Shown piece by piece: positions 1 through 10,934 of a stretch of DNA of 64,000 nt (position 1 is the first letter of the stretch; each line of letters starts with the position of its first letter). The translations under genes were made by a program, and so were the position numbers. Under the pieces are notes generated by a model. It made no database searches. It was not told the origin of the DNA and saw only the letters and a program-made list of their open reading frames with translations. The DNA is from Catonia carolina (lineage: Eukaryota > Arthropoda > Insecta > Hemiptera > Achilidae), in the NCBI GenBank assembly GCA_035578175.1, contig JAQMRL010000011.1, positions 8,009,501 to 8,073,500 of the forward strand, written 5' to 3'.

Positions 1-390
1 GGAGTGTTAAATTAATTGCACTCGATCTGTTGGTTGCAGGGTTACAAAAAATAACTGTTTCTTATCACGTAGTCAGCCAATTATACGACTAAACTATTTA
101 AGAACCGAAGAGGTAGAGGTGTAAAGACACTAGTCAGAGTTATCTCCTCTGAGAGTAATGAATTTCACTACACAGCCAGACCTTGTGGTGAATGAAGTGA
201 AGGTGTCATGCAGGTGAAGGTGTAGTGCAGGGTGGAATGTAGATGCTTTTCGGAGGGCTTCGCATGCTGATAAGCATACTCTTTCAACTCAATGAGGAAG
301 GCAATAGTTAACCACCTCACTCCGTTTTTTTACTTAGTAAAACCTCTCTAGGGGTTCAAACCAGCCTTTCGGCTGTTGACCTAAATAACA
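1..390 (+). mobile_element. SINE-A copy 1, left end cut by window
   Basis: First of 19 copies of a dispersed element of about 385 bp (my name SINE-A). Landmarks in order are a head CATAACAGGCAGGTGGAG (mostly off the window here), GCACTCGATCTG, GTTTCTTATCACATAGTCAG, AAGAACAGAAGAGGTAGAGG, GTGGTGAATGAAGTGAAGG and GAGGAAGGCAATGG. The 3' end holds three short palindromes (TTTTACTTAGTAAAA, CCTCTAGAGG, CAGCC-TTTC-GGCTG) and then GACCTAAACAACAA. I see no convincing tRNA-type A/B promoter boxes, so calling it a SINE rests on size, 3' tail and target duplications in other copies. Confidence 0.85.
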
Positions 391-876
391 CAGAATTTAG
401 AGAATAAATTAAAATACTAGAATGGAAATTTAAATTAAAAGAACAACCTATGCTTACGTATTTTAGCCAACTCACCCAAATCATTATAGACAAGCATAAA
501 TTCATGGAATTTCAATTTACCTGCAACAAAAACAATAATAATTTAAAATATGGAACAAAATTTATAAAAAACTATATTTAATTTTCAAGAGGAAAATTAT
601 CTTAGATACAATTTCAACATGTTTCTGTTTCTAGAAAGTTTAAATCGCCAAACATACTACTGTTAAGGGTAAGCTAACTCAAGGACCCAATGTGGTGGGT
701 ATTGGGGTGGGATCCTTGCGTTCTTTGTCACCTAAAACAGTTGAGTAATTTCATCTAATTCCTTCCGCGTGCAGAGAAGATCTGCAAAAGCCTTTAGTGT
801 CTTAAATCTTTGACACTAGGTCGTCGATTTACCGGTCCCGTATTTACAAAATTAGAAACTACCATTACTATAAATA
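391..876. other. AT-rich stretch, nothing identified
   Basis: No gene recognised. Bases 690-835 are less AT-rich, and the minus strand reads a short coding-like patch there that may be a decayed RT tail. I could not match it to any family in the window. Confidence 0.4.
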
Positions 877-1202
877 AAATTATACGATGAATTCAAATTC
901 AAATTATAGGATTTGAACCACGGAACCTTCATCCCCGAAAATTAGGTGATAAACAGCTGATTTTGGCAACGACTCTACAGTTCTGAAAAAATTCTTAATA
1001 TTGTAAGAGACCTTAATTTTTTTTAAATTACTAATGTGGGTAATTAGTGATTTAAAAAAAATTAAGGTCTCTTACAATATTAAGAATTTTTTCAGAACTG
1101 TAGAGTCGTCGCCAAAATCAGCTGTTTATCACCTAATTTTCGGGGATGAAGGTTCCGTGGTTCAAATCCTATAATTTGAATTTGAATTCATCGTATAATT
1201 TT
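877..1202. repeat. Near-perfect palindrome built from SINE-E heads
   Basis: Arms 877-1034 and 1044-1202 are reverse complements with very few mismatches around a 9-base spacer. Each arm carries the SINE-E head, including the motif GGTTCAAATCC and the CAGCTGTTTA block. It is two SINE-E heads in inverted orientation, and a transcript would fold into a hairpin of about 158 bp. Confidence 0.9.
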
Positions 1203-1400
1203 AATTTGTTGTAAAGGTAGTTTCAATCTGTTAAATTTAGAACAATATGCAACCCAATGACCCAATGAGAAGAGGATGATGTATGACGTGTAGTGTTGTT
1301 GTACCTTGTACAGGCCCAGGCTGACCATTCCTGAAAGTGTATGGTTAATTGAACACCAACCATCTAATTACACTGGTAACCATTATCTAGTATTCAAATC
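1203..1400 (-). mobile_element. SINE-E body, inverted next to the palindrome
   Basis: The reverse complement carries the SINE-E body landmarks in order: CGGTGTAC-like, GGTCGGCCTG-like, CTCATTGGGTCATTGGG and the GATTGCA block. The preceding head (right arm of the palindrome) is on the plus strand, so head and body are in opposite orientation and the locus is rearranged. Confidence 0.75.
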
Positions 1401-1740
1401 CATAAAAACGTAATTATTGTGTGGTTACAAGCTCCGTGTAGTTGCGTGGTGAAGGGTACGGGTGAGATGTAAGGAATGAGTGACGCATGCTGGGAGATCG
1501 ATTAATGTACTATTACTCTGATACAAAACATTCGTTTTCAAACTTTCCGTATTTAACATATTTGTTTGTATTTATTACATTCATTTATTTACATATTTTG
1601 ATATAAATTGGTAAGTTAAATATTATGAATCCGACCAAGTTAAAAACTCTTTAGCTATTTGTTAAATTATTGCGCTGGATGAAGATATTTTTTTAGTCTA
1701 CTTAGTACACGCTACCACTACAAATGGATCAGCTGTGAAA
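1401..1740. other. AT-rich stretch, nothing identified
   Basis: No repeat landmark, coding frame or RNA gene seen. Confidence 0.4.
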
Positions 1741-2052
1741 CACTACTAACTCATTCATTCTTCTACTACTATAACAAAGCACTGCATTCCTTCCAACTAA
1801 ACGGAGCTGGGACTCAAGCAATTTATTAGGATTTGAACCAGGAACCTCCTAACTCAGGAACCACTACTAACTCATCCATTCTTCCAATACTATAACAACG
1901 CACTGCATTCCTTCCAACTAAACGGAGCTTGGACTTAAGCAATTTACTAGGATTTGAACCAGAAACCTTCGTCACCGAAAATCATGTCACAACAGCTGAT
2001 TAGCGGCGACGACTTTACCACTAAACTAACCCGTTGGGTTTAAGAGACCTTA
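1741..2052 (-). mobile_element. SINE-E head with 121-bp tandem duplication
   Basis: The minus strand carries GGTTGGTTTAG-type A box and GGTTCAAATCC B-box sequences of SINE-E near 1960-2035. The distal part is duplicated: CACTACTAACTCAT begins at 1741 and again at 1862 (period 121), each unit ending in the B-box segment around AGGATTTGAACCAG. Confidence 0.75.
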
Positions 2053-3019
2053 ATAATACAACAAAAAAATATCAGTCATTGATCTTTAATGAATGTAAGC
2101 TAATATTAGGGTCAATATGTAATAATAAATTTTATTGTGTGTAATCATTACGACAAACCTCCTACATGAATGAATAAATGAATACAATTCTGTTCATGAA
2201 TGTATAAAACTTGAGTAATAAAATAATAAATATTACTTAAAACATTTTATTTCAAGAATTTGTTACAATAATGATGCAATGTATTATGTTTAAAATGTTA
2301 TACAAAAATGTGTGTGAGAAAAAAATAGGTAAGTTTACTTAACCATTACTATATTTGTTAATTATAGAGCTACATTACGTGGTTAGTTCTGTACTTAGTA
2401 GTTGTAAACATTACTAAGTATTATTATTTATGTCTTATACGCTCACACATGAAGTAAACTTAATATAACAATCAAAAGACTTTCATATTTTCACTATATC
2501 TTCACACGCAAACAAAACAGTTGGTTAGTATGTAACACAGTAGTTTTTAACAGATGTAACAAAATAATCGTTTACAAAATGATACGGTGACGCAAGAATT
2601 CGTGAGCCTGAAGATAACTAAACACAATACCGGTGTGTAGTAATTTTTTGCTAAGTTTACAAGAATGTAGGAAATTGAAGAGCCCTTGTATACTAGCAAT
2701 TCAAAACTTAAGTGATTATAATTTATCTTGATAATAAATTATCTCTGCATAACTATGTTGTAAAGGAATACCGGTAACAATAATCTTGAGGAATAATACA
2801 TTTCATTCGTTGCTTAAACCGTTTACGGTAATCCTGAGTTGACATAAAAACATAAATCTGGTTAAAAAAAATTAGAACCGACATCTGTGGGTTTATCCAA
2901 ATAAACTTACAAAAAGTTTCGTTAATTCAACCTATGCAGTTTATAACTTCAGGATCTCTGTTTCTAATTCACTGCTGCCGATGACATTTGCGAAACAATT
3001 TCAGTCATATAATTTTTAT
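2053..3019. other. AT-rich stretch, nothing identified
   Basis: About 1 kb of AT-rich sequence without recognisable coding or repeat landmarks. Its last bases are the left target duplication of the next SINE-A. Confidence 0.4.
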
Positions 3020-3411
3020 TTTTTCCCATAACAGGCAGGTGGACTGTTAAATTATTAACAATCGATCTGCTAGTTCCAGGGTTACAAAAAGGTCTGTTTT
3101 CTTATCACATAATCAGCCAATTATACGACTGAAGCATTTAAGAACAGAAGAGGTAGAGATGTAAAAGACACTAGTCATAGTTATCTCCTCTGAGAATAAT
3201 GAATTTCATTATAAGCCAGATCCTGTGGTGAATGAAGTGAAGATGTGCCATTTGCAGGGTGGAAAATAGATGCTTTTGAGAGTGCTTGCGATGGTGATAA
3301 ACATATTTCCACTCGGTGAGGAAGGGAAGATAAACCATCTCACTCCTCGTTTCACTTAGTAGAGCTTCTAGAGGTTCAAACCAGCCCTTCGGCTGATGAC
3401 CTAAACAACAA
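3020..3411 (+). mobile_element. SINE-A copy 2, full length with target duplication
   Basis: Complete copy from the CCCATAACAGGCAGG head to the CTAAACAACA tail. Flanks repeat AATTTTTAT at 3011-3019 and 3412-3420, a 9-bp target site duplication that fixes both ends. Confidence 0.9.
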
Positions 3412-3436
3412 AATTTTTATATAGTGTTTAAAACAA

Positions 3437-3543
3437 TTAAGCGTAAGAATAGTGGAAATTTTTTAAAAGGAAAGTCAGTGGTAAATTCAGTAAGGTGGTG
3501 CGATGAAAGTGTAACACCCCTAGAGGCAAAACAAACGGTAGAA

Positions 3544-3582
<39 letters not shown>

Positions 3583-3797
3583 AAATTATTTTCATAATTT
3601 TCCTCTTTGTTCCTCTTACATGTTTCATTGGATCAAGCCCTAAAAAAACTCCTCTACAACTCTCTTTATCGCTTATCCATCTCTACTCCATTGCTCTCTT
3701 GGCAACACGTCTTCTTCCTGAATCATCCATAACTGAACCAATCCAATTTACTCTTGACCTGCCCCTTGGCCTTTTTGCTTCATCTCCTACACCTTAA
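3437..3797 (-). pseudogene. Non-LTR retrotransposon RT tail (group K)
   Basis: The minus strand reads an RT C-terminal tail: PRGRSRVNWIGSVMDD matches the RxGRPxxRW..xVxxDL box that closes many non-LTR RT proteins in this window, followed by a GLDP segment and a conserved-looking frame to 3437. A stop and frame changes interrupt it. The part further 5' (3800-4080) keeps no recognisable RT. The (TA)n tract at 3547-3577 lies inside the fragment on this strand. This is a dead 3' remnant; the clade cannot be named from the tail alone. Confidence 0.5.
3547..3577. repeat. (TA)n microsatellite
   Basis: About 15 TA units. Open frames reading IYIYIY here are artefacts of the repeat. Confidence 0.95.
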
Positions 3798-3800
3798 CGA

Positions 3801-4509
3801 ACTAGAAATTGCAGATGAAGGCAGAGAATAGTGACCGAGATCACAGCACAGAGCCAATTGACCTTCGTTAATCGTATCCAGCGTTGTAACGCTGTGGATG
3901 ACAGCCTAACAAAAAGTCAGCAGGAGTTCGGTGGAACAGAGTATGACTTAGCGAAGGGGCAACCTCACACCCGACCTTGGCTGTTATTGGCTAGATCTCA
4001 TCTGCAGTCTTTAGTTCGTTGGGATATAGCACCACATCTGTTAGGCGATTTTCCCTTCTCCATCCTCCTGACATGACATCGTAGCTTTCTCTATCAATTT
4101 CTCCTTATCAGACTGTCCATCCCCAATTGTTCTCTAACTAAACTAGATAATTTCTAATTCGATCTCTTCTGGTCTTTCCAAGTATACTCCTTCAATTTAA
4201 TTTTTGCAAATACAAAATTATTGTACAAGCTTAAAATTGAAATTGTATGATTAAAACAAAACTTTTATATTCTTGATTGAATAACCGTAAAATTCAGTAG
4301 TATAATATAGATTTATAAAGTTTCACTGAATTCCCCTGCATTTTTCCCTGTCAGTATCACAACTGTTAAAGCTGTATTATCATTAATTGTTACCAAAGAA
4401 TACTGTAGGTGTAAATTTACCAAGTTCAGGTGATGAAACTACTGAAAAATTATGTACATTTTTTTTTTACTTTTTTAAAATTTGTTTAGTCCTATTAAGA
4501 ACGCATTAT
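3801..4509. other. Unassigned stretch between two RT tails
   Basis: Bases 3830-4080 are less AT-rich than their surroundings and include the palindrome CAGCGTTGTAACGCTG. An 81-codon plus-strand frame (3831-4076) resembles nothing I know. From 4081 on the sequence is AT-rich and featureless. Confidence 0.35.
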
Positions 4510-5175
4510 TTATGTAGGTATAGGCAATCTCTCTTTGAGTTGTTTCTTGAGCTGTCTCCTCTTGGTGTGGTATTCTTTCATTATTTTACTCATCACTTGT
4601 TTTTCTTCTTCTGTCCAGATTCTAATTTTGGACTCAGCAGACTGGAAATTCCTAAAAGTTTTGATTTTGTGTCTAAATATGTCTCCGTTCATAATGTCGT
4701 CGCCTGAGATTTCCAGTGTTATTAAGTCCTCTTCTACTTCCTTTAGCCATCTGTCTCTAATTTTAAGTCCTTCTTGGCTCCTGATCATGTAAGTCTCGTT
4801 GTTTGTGTCCTTAAATCTCATTAAGTGTCTGTAATATTTTAGTCGTCTCTTTCTTAATTTCGTAGTCAAAGATTCTTCCAAGAAATTTATCACTGTTTCG
4901 TTTGATCGGTTTTTGTGTATTTTAGTTTCCGGGTCGTAAACCGTTCCTAAAATTGTTTGGGCGAATCTTCTGTGTATTTTGTCTAGTTTCGCAATTTCAC
5001 CTTTTCTGTGGGATGTCAATGTTTCCACAGCGTATAACACTTGGGGGAGGACTACTGTATTTAGGTGTCTTAATTTAGTGTTGCGGGAGATACATTTTTT
5101 GTTGTAAAAACCTTTCATCTGTGTGTAGGCCATCTCCAGTCCCCGATTTTTACTTATACTAATTGAATGATGCAA
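4510..5175 (-). pseudogene. Non-LTR retrotransposon RT C-terminal fragment, 221 codons
   Basis: An open frame of 221 codons on the minus strand covers the region after the RT palm: a VVLPQVLYAVETLT segment (the LYGxExW-type motif seen in the other fragments), then RKRRLKYYRHLMR (family form RKRRLKFYGHL), WLKEVEEDL and a lysine-rich end. The same order of motifs occurs in group B fragments at 41602-41960 and 52640-54715, so they are related. The catalytic FADD box and everything 5' of it are absent, as expected for a 5'-truncated insertion. The frame is unbroken, so it is younger than most RT tails here, but no function remains. Confidence 0.8.
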
Positions 5176-6090
5176 ATGAAAATGTAATCTATTTACAGAA
5201 CACTTTTGTTAGTCATATTACCGATTTGGTCCAGTAATAAGAAAGTACTACATACAAAATTCTATAGGAACAATACTTCAAAAATTATAAATCTACGAGA
5301 TAATTGTTTTAATGAGAACAACAATAATATTTAAGCCTCAAGCTATTGTTGTTTGTACACTGTTGTACCTAAGTAATTATAATATTTTCTAAAAAACTAC
5401 ATGATTTAAAAGGAAAACAAAATACCGGCGGCGATAGAATCATTTGAAAGTGACTGTCAGAATACAGAAAAACTAAACAAATTCTGGAAAATTTATACAA
5501 GGTTCCAACTACGTATAAACGAATACTTTCTCATTATATAACACGTCTGATAATGACAAACCACTTTTAAAACTTTTAACAATACATGGACACATACATT
5601 AAAAAAAATTAATTAAGAAGTTACACTAAAGAGAAATATAAAGTATGCCCAGGGAATTAGGGGAAAACAGTAACAAATATTTATAACACTTTTAATAATA
5701 TAATTTCAGAGTAATTAGACTAAAACCATTCGTCTTGTAACACAGTGAAAACGTGTAATTATATGGTAATTATAAACAGTGATTGAGTAAAACAATAATT
5801 ACTAAGTAAAATAAACTGCTTCTTATTCTGATAAATTATAAATAAATACTACAACTAAAGTAATTTAAAACAAAACTATGATTTCATTAAGTTGTGTTAT
5901 AATTATTCAAGTTGTTTAGTGATTATTTAGAAGGAAGACATTTATTAGAACATGAATAATTAAGTATTTTTAGCAGAAATTTTATATAGAATCAAACTTC
6001 AGATCTTTGACGTCTGTAATTTGTACTGTAGTAATGTAGCTTACATGTTTTAGTATGAAACTGTACAAGAGCTTCACTCGGCAAAAAAAA
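5176..6090. other. AT-rich stretch, nothing identified
   Basis: No coding frame or repeat landmark recognised. Confidence 0.4.
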
Positions 6091-6096
6091 ATATAT

Positions 6097-6178
<82 letters not shown>
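6091..6178. repeat. (TA)n microsatellite with internal ATACAAT/ATTGTAT
   Basis: Long TA tract interrupted by TATACAATATAT and its reverse complement, so it is itself palindromic. It directly precedes a SINE-A copy. Confidence 0.95.
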
Positions 6179-6180
<2 letters not shown>

Positions 6181-6186
6181 GTATTT

Positions 6187-6475
6187 GCCCACAACGAGCA
6201 GGTGGAGTATTAAATTAATTGCACTCGATCTGTAGGTTCCAAGGCTACAAAAAATAGTTCTGTTTCTTATCTATAATCAGCCAAAAAATGACTGAATTAT
6301 GTAAGAACAGAAAAGGTAGAGGTGTAAAAGACACTAGTCAGAGTTATCACCTTTGAGAGTAATGAATTTCACTACACAGCCAGTCTCTGTGGTGAATCGT
6401 GAGATGTCATTTGCAGGATTGAAAGTAGGTGTTCTTTCGGAGGGCCTGGCAGCCCTGGAAAAGTAATAAACCATC
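6187..6475 (+). mobile_element. SINE-A copy 3, 3' truncated
   Basis: Begins GCCCACAACGAGCAGGTGG and follows the family until GGAGGGCCTGGCA. It then jumps to TAATAAACCATCTTA, so the 3' hairpins and tail are missing. No target duplication found. Confidence 0.8.
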
Positions 6476-7891
6476 TTATTTGATGTATCAGTATTATATC
6501 ACCACATCTTATGAAAAATTAACTTAAATATCGTATCCTATCGATATCGCAAGAACTTGAGAAACTTTCCAAGTTTTAAAATAACTGTTCTCTGAAAAAA
6601 GAAGTTTTTTCTCTATTAATACAATAGTACATAATTTAAGGTAATTTTTAAACATTTTACTGTTATTAAAATTATTAATATTTTTTGTATTTAATGGTAT
6701 TTATTTTTAATGTTTAACAAAAAATGTTTCATAGAATTCTTGAAGACTTTTTAGATTTTATAATAGTATTTTTTATAGTAGTTATTAGTATTTATAAATT
6801 TGTTTCAATAATTTTTTTTGTTTACTCCTATGCGCGGACAGAACTCTTCGTGAAGAAGGGTTTTTGCGTATACGTATATTTAGTTAAACATATTTAATAG
6901 CTTAGTATAGTAATAAGTTTATTATGTTTAACTAAATAAAACAAATAAATAATGAAATACTCGGAGACTAGAAGTTATCTACAACAAAATACTTCCTCTT
7001 ACCTTACATAAAACATTAGGATTGTTCTTGAATTAGTAAAACACATTTTCATGTGCACTAAATATGTAAATTTTAATAATTTTTATTTTTTAATTAAGTT
7101 TATTCATTTAATTACTATATTTACTAATGATATTATAATAGCTGCAGTTTAATACTAGGCCTTTATAATACATAATAGTATTTACAAATACATTTTCAAA
7201 AAACTTCAGTTACAGTATTTATTATTAAAACGTTCATAAAATGTAATTTTTTAATAAGATAATTTTGTTATTATAAAATCAATGTTATTTTTAGTTACCG
7301 TATCCAATTTTACGATAAAGTTATTTACTTTTATATTTGTGTATTATATACGATAAATTTCCTGGTTGCAGAAGTACCGTAATCATGTTTTTGTTTTATA
7401 GGTTAAGCCCTGAAGCGTACATACATTTAAATTGTGCATACTTAATTTAGTCAATATTGTTATAAAGTGTAACATAATATAATGTATTTTATTTATCGTT
7501 GTTTTTTGATGTACAATATTTTTCAAGGTAATATTTGAAAAATATTTATTATAATATGTACTTTTGATATGACGTCATAAAAGTACATAGAAGCACACTT
7601 GTTTCAATGTTTAATAATAATGCTATATTCCGGGTGTTCATTGATTACTGACATTGAACTTAAATTCATATTTAAATGGAAGTAATTATTTCAACATTGC
7701 AATGTATAGACGTTAAAGTACAATGCAACACGGATACCTAAAAGTGAAATGTTATACTCTGTTTTGTTTATTCATATAATTTTGCAAAAAATAACTACAG
7801 AAGTTTAAAATATTTCATACGGTACATTCGTCGTTAAAATTGAATTAAACCATAAAAACTTTTTTCAAAATTTCTTAATTACACTATTTTT
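6476..7891. other. AT-rich stretch, nothing identified
   Basis: 1.4 kb of AT-rich sequence with no recognised feature. Confidence 0.4.
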
Positions 7892-8608
7892 AATTTCTCT
7901 TGCCTATATGAATATGTAGGAAGGAAAGTAGACCTATTGTTTTCATGTCGATTTTTCGAAATCGAGTTTTCACCGGATCTACACGTTTTCAGACCCCCTG
8001 AACCCAAAAAAAACATGTTTTTAGCGATTAGTTTGTGTGTGTGTGTGAACGGAATATCTCAAGAACGGAACATCGTACGAACTTGAAACTTAAGTTAGAT
8101 ACCACTAGAACACCCGACGTGAACATTTTCATCAAAATAGGTCAACCGGAAGTAGTAGTTTATTCGTGTAATTTTTCACTTTTTTGCGATTTTCCCAAAA
8201 ACGGCTCCAACGATTATTTTTTAAATCGCCTCATTTACTAAATTTTTTATGCTCTACAAGATAGGGTAGGTGCCATGTCTGTTGAAATTCTTGGAAAGGC
8301 TGTTTTCAAGTAAAAAAATTGTTTTTTTCAGATTGCGGCTTTAATATGCATTTTAGCGCAAAAATGTACATAGGCCTACTATAAGTAGTAGAGAATTTAA
8401 AATCCTATAACTTTGATTTCAAACATTTTTTTGTATAACGCGTCTTTTTTTGTATTTTGCGTCTTTCACTCATGATAAAAATTTGGTTATGTTTATTGAG
8501 GTTAGTTGTTTGTTTATTTCTAATGTTTTATTAATAATGTTAGGTTAATTGTTAATTATTTGCATTGGTACGAGAAATTTGTGTGTGTTTCACGCCAGAT
8601 TTTTTTAT
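7892..8608 (+). repeat. Family F copy 1
   Basis: Starts with the family edge AATTTCTCTTGCC (elsewhere ACTTTCTCTTGCC). It runs through GATTTTTCGAAATCGAG, CCCCCTGAACCCAAA, a short GT tract, ATATCTCAAGAACGGAACAT and GGTCAACCGGAAG to CATTGGTACGAGAAA and CGCCAGATTTTTTTA. The 68-codon frame 8035-8241 is not conserved as protein among copies. Confidence 0.8.
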
Positions 8609-9128
8609 TTTGTATGCTTTTATAACCTTTTACTTTTACTTCGCGCTTTTATACATACATACAATACCTGAAATACAACCACGATTTAGAATATTGAACA
8701 TACAAAAATAGCAAAACTTTTGAAAAAAATACAATTTTTATTATCATTGATTACCTGAGACTAATCACTGTAGCCCCATGTTATGTAACTAATGAAATAT
8801 TGCACAATGATCTAAATCTGCCCTTCGTAAAACAATGCCCGATAACAGCGAAGATATTCACAGACTGAAACGTTTTAAAACATTGGACTTACATTTACAA
8901 AATTGTTAACTATTTAATATTTTCTTTATGCTTTTACAACTAAGCATCGCCATCTCACAATCGGCATCATTATCATCGTCATCTTTAGTACTTGTCTTGA
9001 AACAACATGTACTTTCATCTTTCACGACATTATGCACAGTTCAGAGTCAGGAAAGTTAATTTTTTTTTTGAAATACACTACTGAGGATGTTTTATATGTT
9101 CATTCTAAAAACGTTATTATTCAAATTT
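8609..9128. other. AT-rich stretch, nothing identified
   Basis: No recognised feature. The CATCATTATCATCGTCATC patch near 8963 is simple sequence. Confidence 0.4.
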
Positions 9129-9297
9129 GGCCGGCCCTTGGTGTAGTAGTCAGCGCAACTGGCTTCTAAGCCGGGGTCCCGGATTCGATTCCCAGTCAGA
9201 TCTGGCACTTTTTCTTCACTATTTTCATCTATCACCCGTCTCATCGTCTGGATCAGTAGTAATATTGAAAACAGTCGGACGTAAAACAAAAAAAATA
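9129..9297 (+). mobile_element. SINE-S2 copy 1 (tRNA-headed)
   Basis: The head folds like a tRNA: A-box GGTGTAGTAGTCAGCG, anticodon arm CTGGC-TTCTAA-GCCGG and B-box GGATTCGATTCCC. The loop holds TCT where an Arg anticodon would sit. The head is followed by TCTGGCACTTTTT, CTATCACCCGTCTCATCGTCTG, CAGTCGGACGTAAAAC and an A-rich tail. It is a SINE rather than a tRNA gene because the same body and tail recur at 46521 and 57061. Confidence 0.85.
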
Positions 9298-9309
9298 TTA
9301 CTCCAACTT

Positions 9310-9713
9310 TCTTACTTACACGGGAGTGAAACGTGAGTGTTAGTGGCTGTAGAAAAGAAGAAGATAGAAGCTTATGAAATGTGGTGTTATATAAAAATGT
9401 TAAAGATTAGGTGGGTGGACAAAATAAATAATTTAGATGTTCTTAGGCGAGTGGATGAAAAAAGAAGTATATGGAAGCATCTTACCAGAAGAAGGGAAAG
9501 GCCAGTGGAGCATTTCTTAAGACATCTAATTGGTCTATCAATAATGGAGGGTAATATTGAGGGAATGTATTATAGGGGGAGGCAAAGAGGGATACAAAGC
9601 AAATTACAAAAGATGTAGGGTGTTACAAGTATGTAGATATGAAACGACTTGCGCAATATAGACAGATTGAAGAACTACATCAAACCAGTCGAGAGGCTGA
9701 TGACAAAAATACT
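9310..9713 (+). pseudogene. LINE-D 3' end (RT tail and 3' signal)
   Basis: The plus strand aligns with the 3' halves at 48240-49270 and 60683-61136: GTAGAAAAGAAGAAGATAG, GATTAGGTGGGTGGACAAAA, CTATCAATAATGGAGGG, TGTAGGGTGTTACA, then ATCAAACCAGTCGAGAGGCT and GATGACAAAAA. A 93-codon frame (9337-9618) reads WVDKINN..LRRVDEKRSIWKHL, the conserved tail of the LINE-D RT protein. The 3' end folds as CAGTC-GAGA-GGCTG and shares its layout with the SINE-A 3' end. The copy is 5'-truncated just downstream of SINE-S2. Confidence 0.8.
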
Positions 9714-9757
9714 CCGACTTTCATCATATTGTTCATAGTTTATAATTATATTAAAAA

Positions 9758-10934
9758 ATCAGTTTTTTAAACGCTTTTATTTAACTTACTCTTGGATCCA
9801 TCAAATCTTGCAACTTAAAATTTTAATACTTCTACCGTATCAATATGAATCAAACTTTGCACACTTGTTTATCTTCGATGACAATACGCTGTGGAGGTGT
9901 TTGTAAAAAAAAATTTTAAATAACTTACTCTTGGATCCATCAAATCTTACAACTTAAAATTTTAATACTTCTACCGTATCAATATGAATCAAACTTTGCA
10001 CACTTGTTTATCTTCGATGACAATACGCTGTGGAGGTGTTTGTAAAAAAAAATTTTTTAATTTAAAAAACGCTTTTATTTACCAATTACTTAAAAAAATT
10101 AACTAAAAAGAAAAAAATAAAAAAAATTTACAAAAAAATCACAGAAAAAAAATTACAAAATAATAAAAAAAAAATTAAAAAAAATTTTTTAAGAAACGCT
10201 ATTATTTAACAATTAAAAAAAATGAACTAAAAAGAAAAAAATAAAAAAATTTACAAAAAAAAAATCACAGACATTACAGTTAAAAATAAAAGCGTGGCGC
10301 ATTAATAGGCCTATATATAATATTTACAACGAATATTTTACAATAAATATTATATATATATTAATGCGCCACGCTTTTATTTTTAACTGTAATGTCTGTG
10401 ATTTTTTTTTTGTAAATTTTTTTATTTTTTTCTTTTTAGTTCATTTTTTTGATTAATTGTTAAATAATAGCGTTTCTTAAAAATTTTTTTGTTTTATTTT
10501 TTTTGTAATTTTTTTTTCTGCGAGTTTTTTGTAAATTTTTTTTATTTATTTTTTAGTTAATTTTTTAAAGTAATTGTTAAATAAAAGCGTTTTTTAAATT
10601 TTTTTTTTAAATTTAAAAATTTTTTTTTACAAACACCTCCACAGCGTATTGTCATCGAAGATAAACAAGTGTGCAAAGTTTGATTCATATTGATACGGTA
10701 GAAGTATTAAAATTTTAAGTTGCAAGATTTGATGGATCCAAGAGTAAGGTATTTAAAATTTTTTTTTAAATTTAAAAAATTTTTTTTACAAACACCTCCA
10801 CAGCGTATTGTCATCGAAGATAAACAAGTGTGCAAAGTTTGATTCATATTGATACGGTAGAAGTATTAAAATTTTAAGTTGCAAGATTTGATGGATCCAA
10901 GAGTAAGTTAAATAAAAGCGTTTAAAAAACTGAT
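9758..10934. mobile_element. Foldback element, about 1.18 kb
   Basis: Two arms of about 570 bp are inverted copies of each other around a central AT-rich loop near 10325-10345. Edges are ATCAGTTTTTTAAACGC on the left and GCGTTTAAAAAACTGAT on the right. Each arm holds two tandem copies of a unit of about 139 bp (from CTTACTCTTGGATCC to GTGGAGGTGTTTGT), then A/T homopolymer-rich sequence. AAACGCTTTTATTTA recurs at the outer edge and inside the arm. This structure, long inverted repeats made of internal direct repeats with no coding capacity, is that of Foldback-type DNA transposons. The superfamily is unknown and I see no target duplication. Confidence 0.85.

Noticed and set aside
5982..6194. 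Open frames of 66-70 codons reading IYIYIY
   Set aside because: They are translations of the TA microsatellite.
9129..9200. Possible tRNA-Arg gene
   Set aside because: The head continues into a repeated SINE body and tail. No free acceptor end or terminator is evident.
9758..10934. CRISPR-like or satellite array
   Set aside because: The repeats are two per arm in inverted arms, not a regularly spaced array. The structure is a foldback element in a eukaryotic genome.
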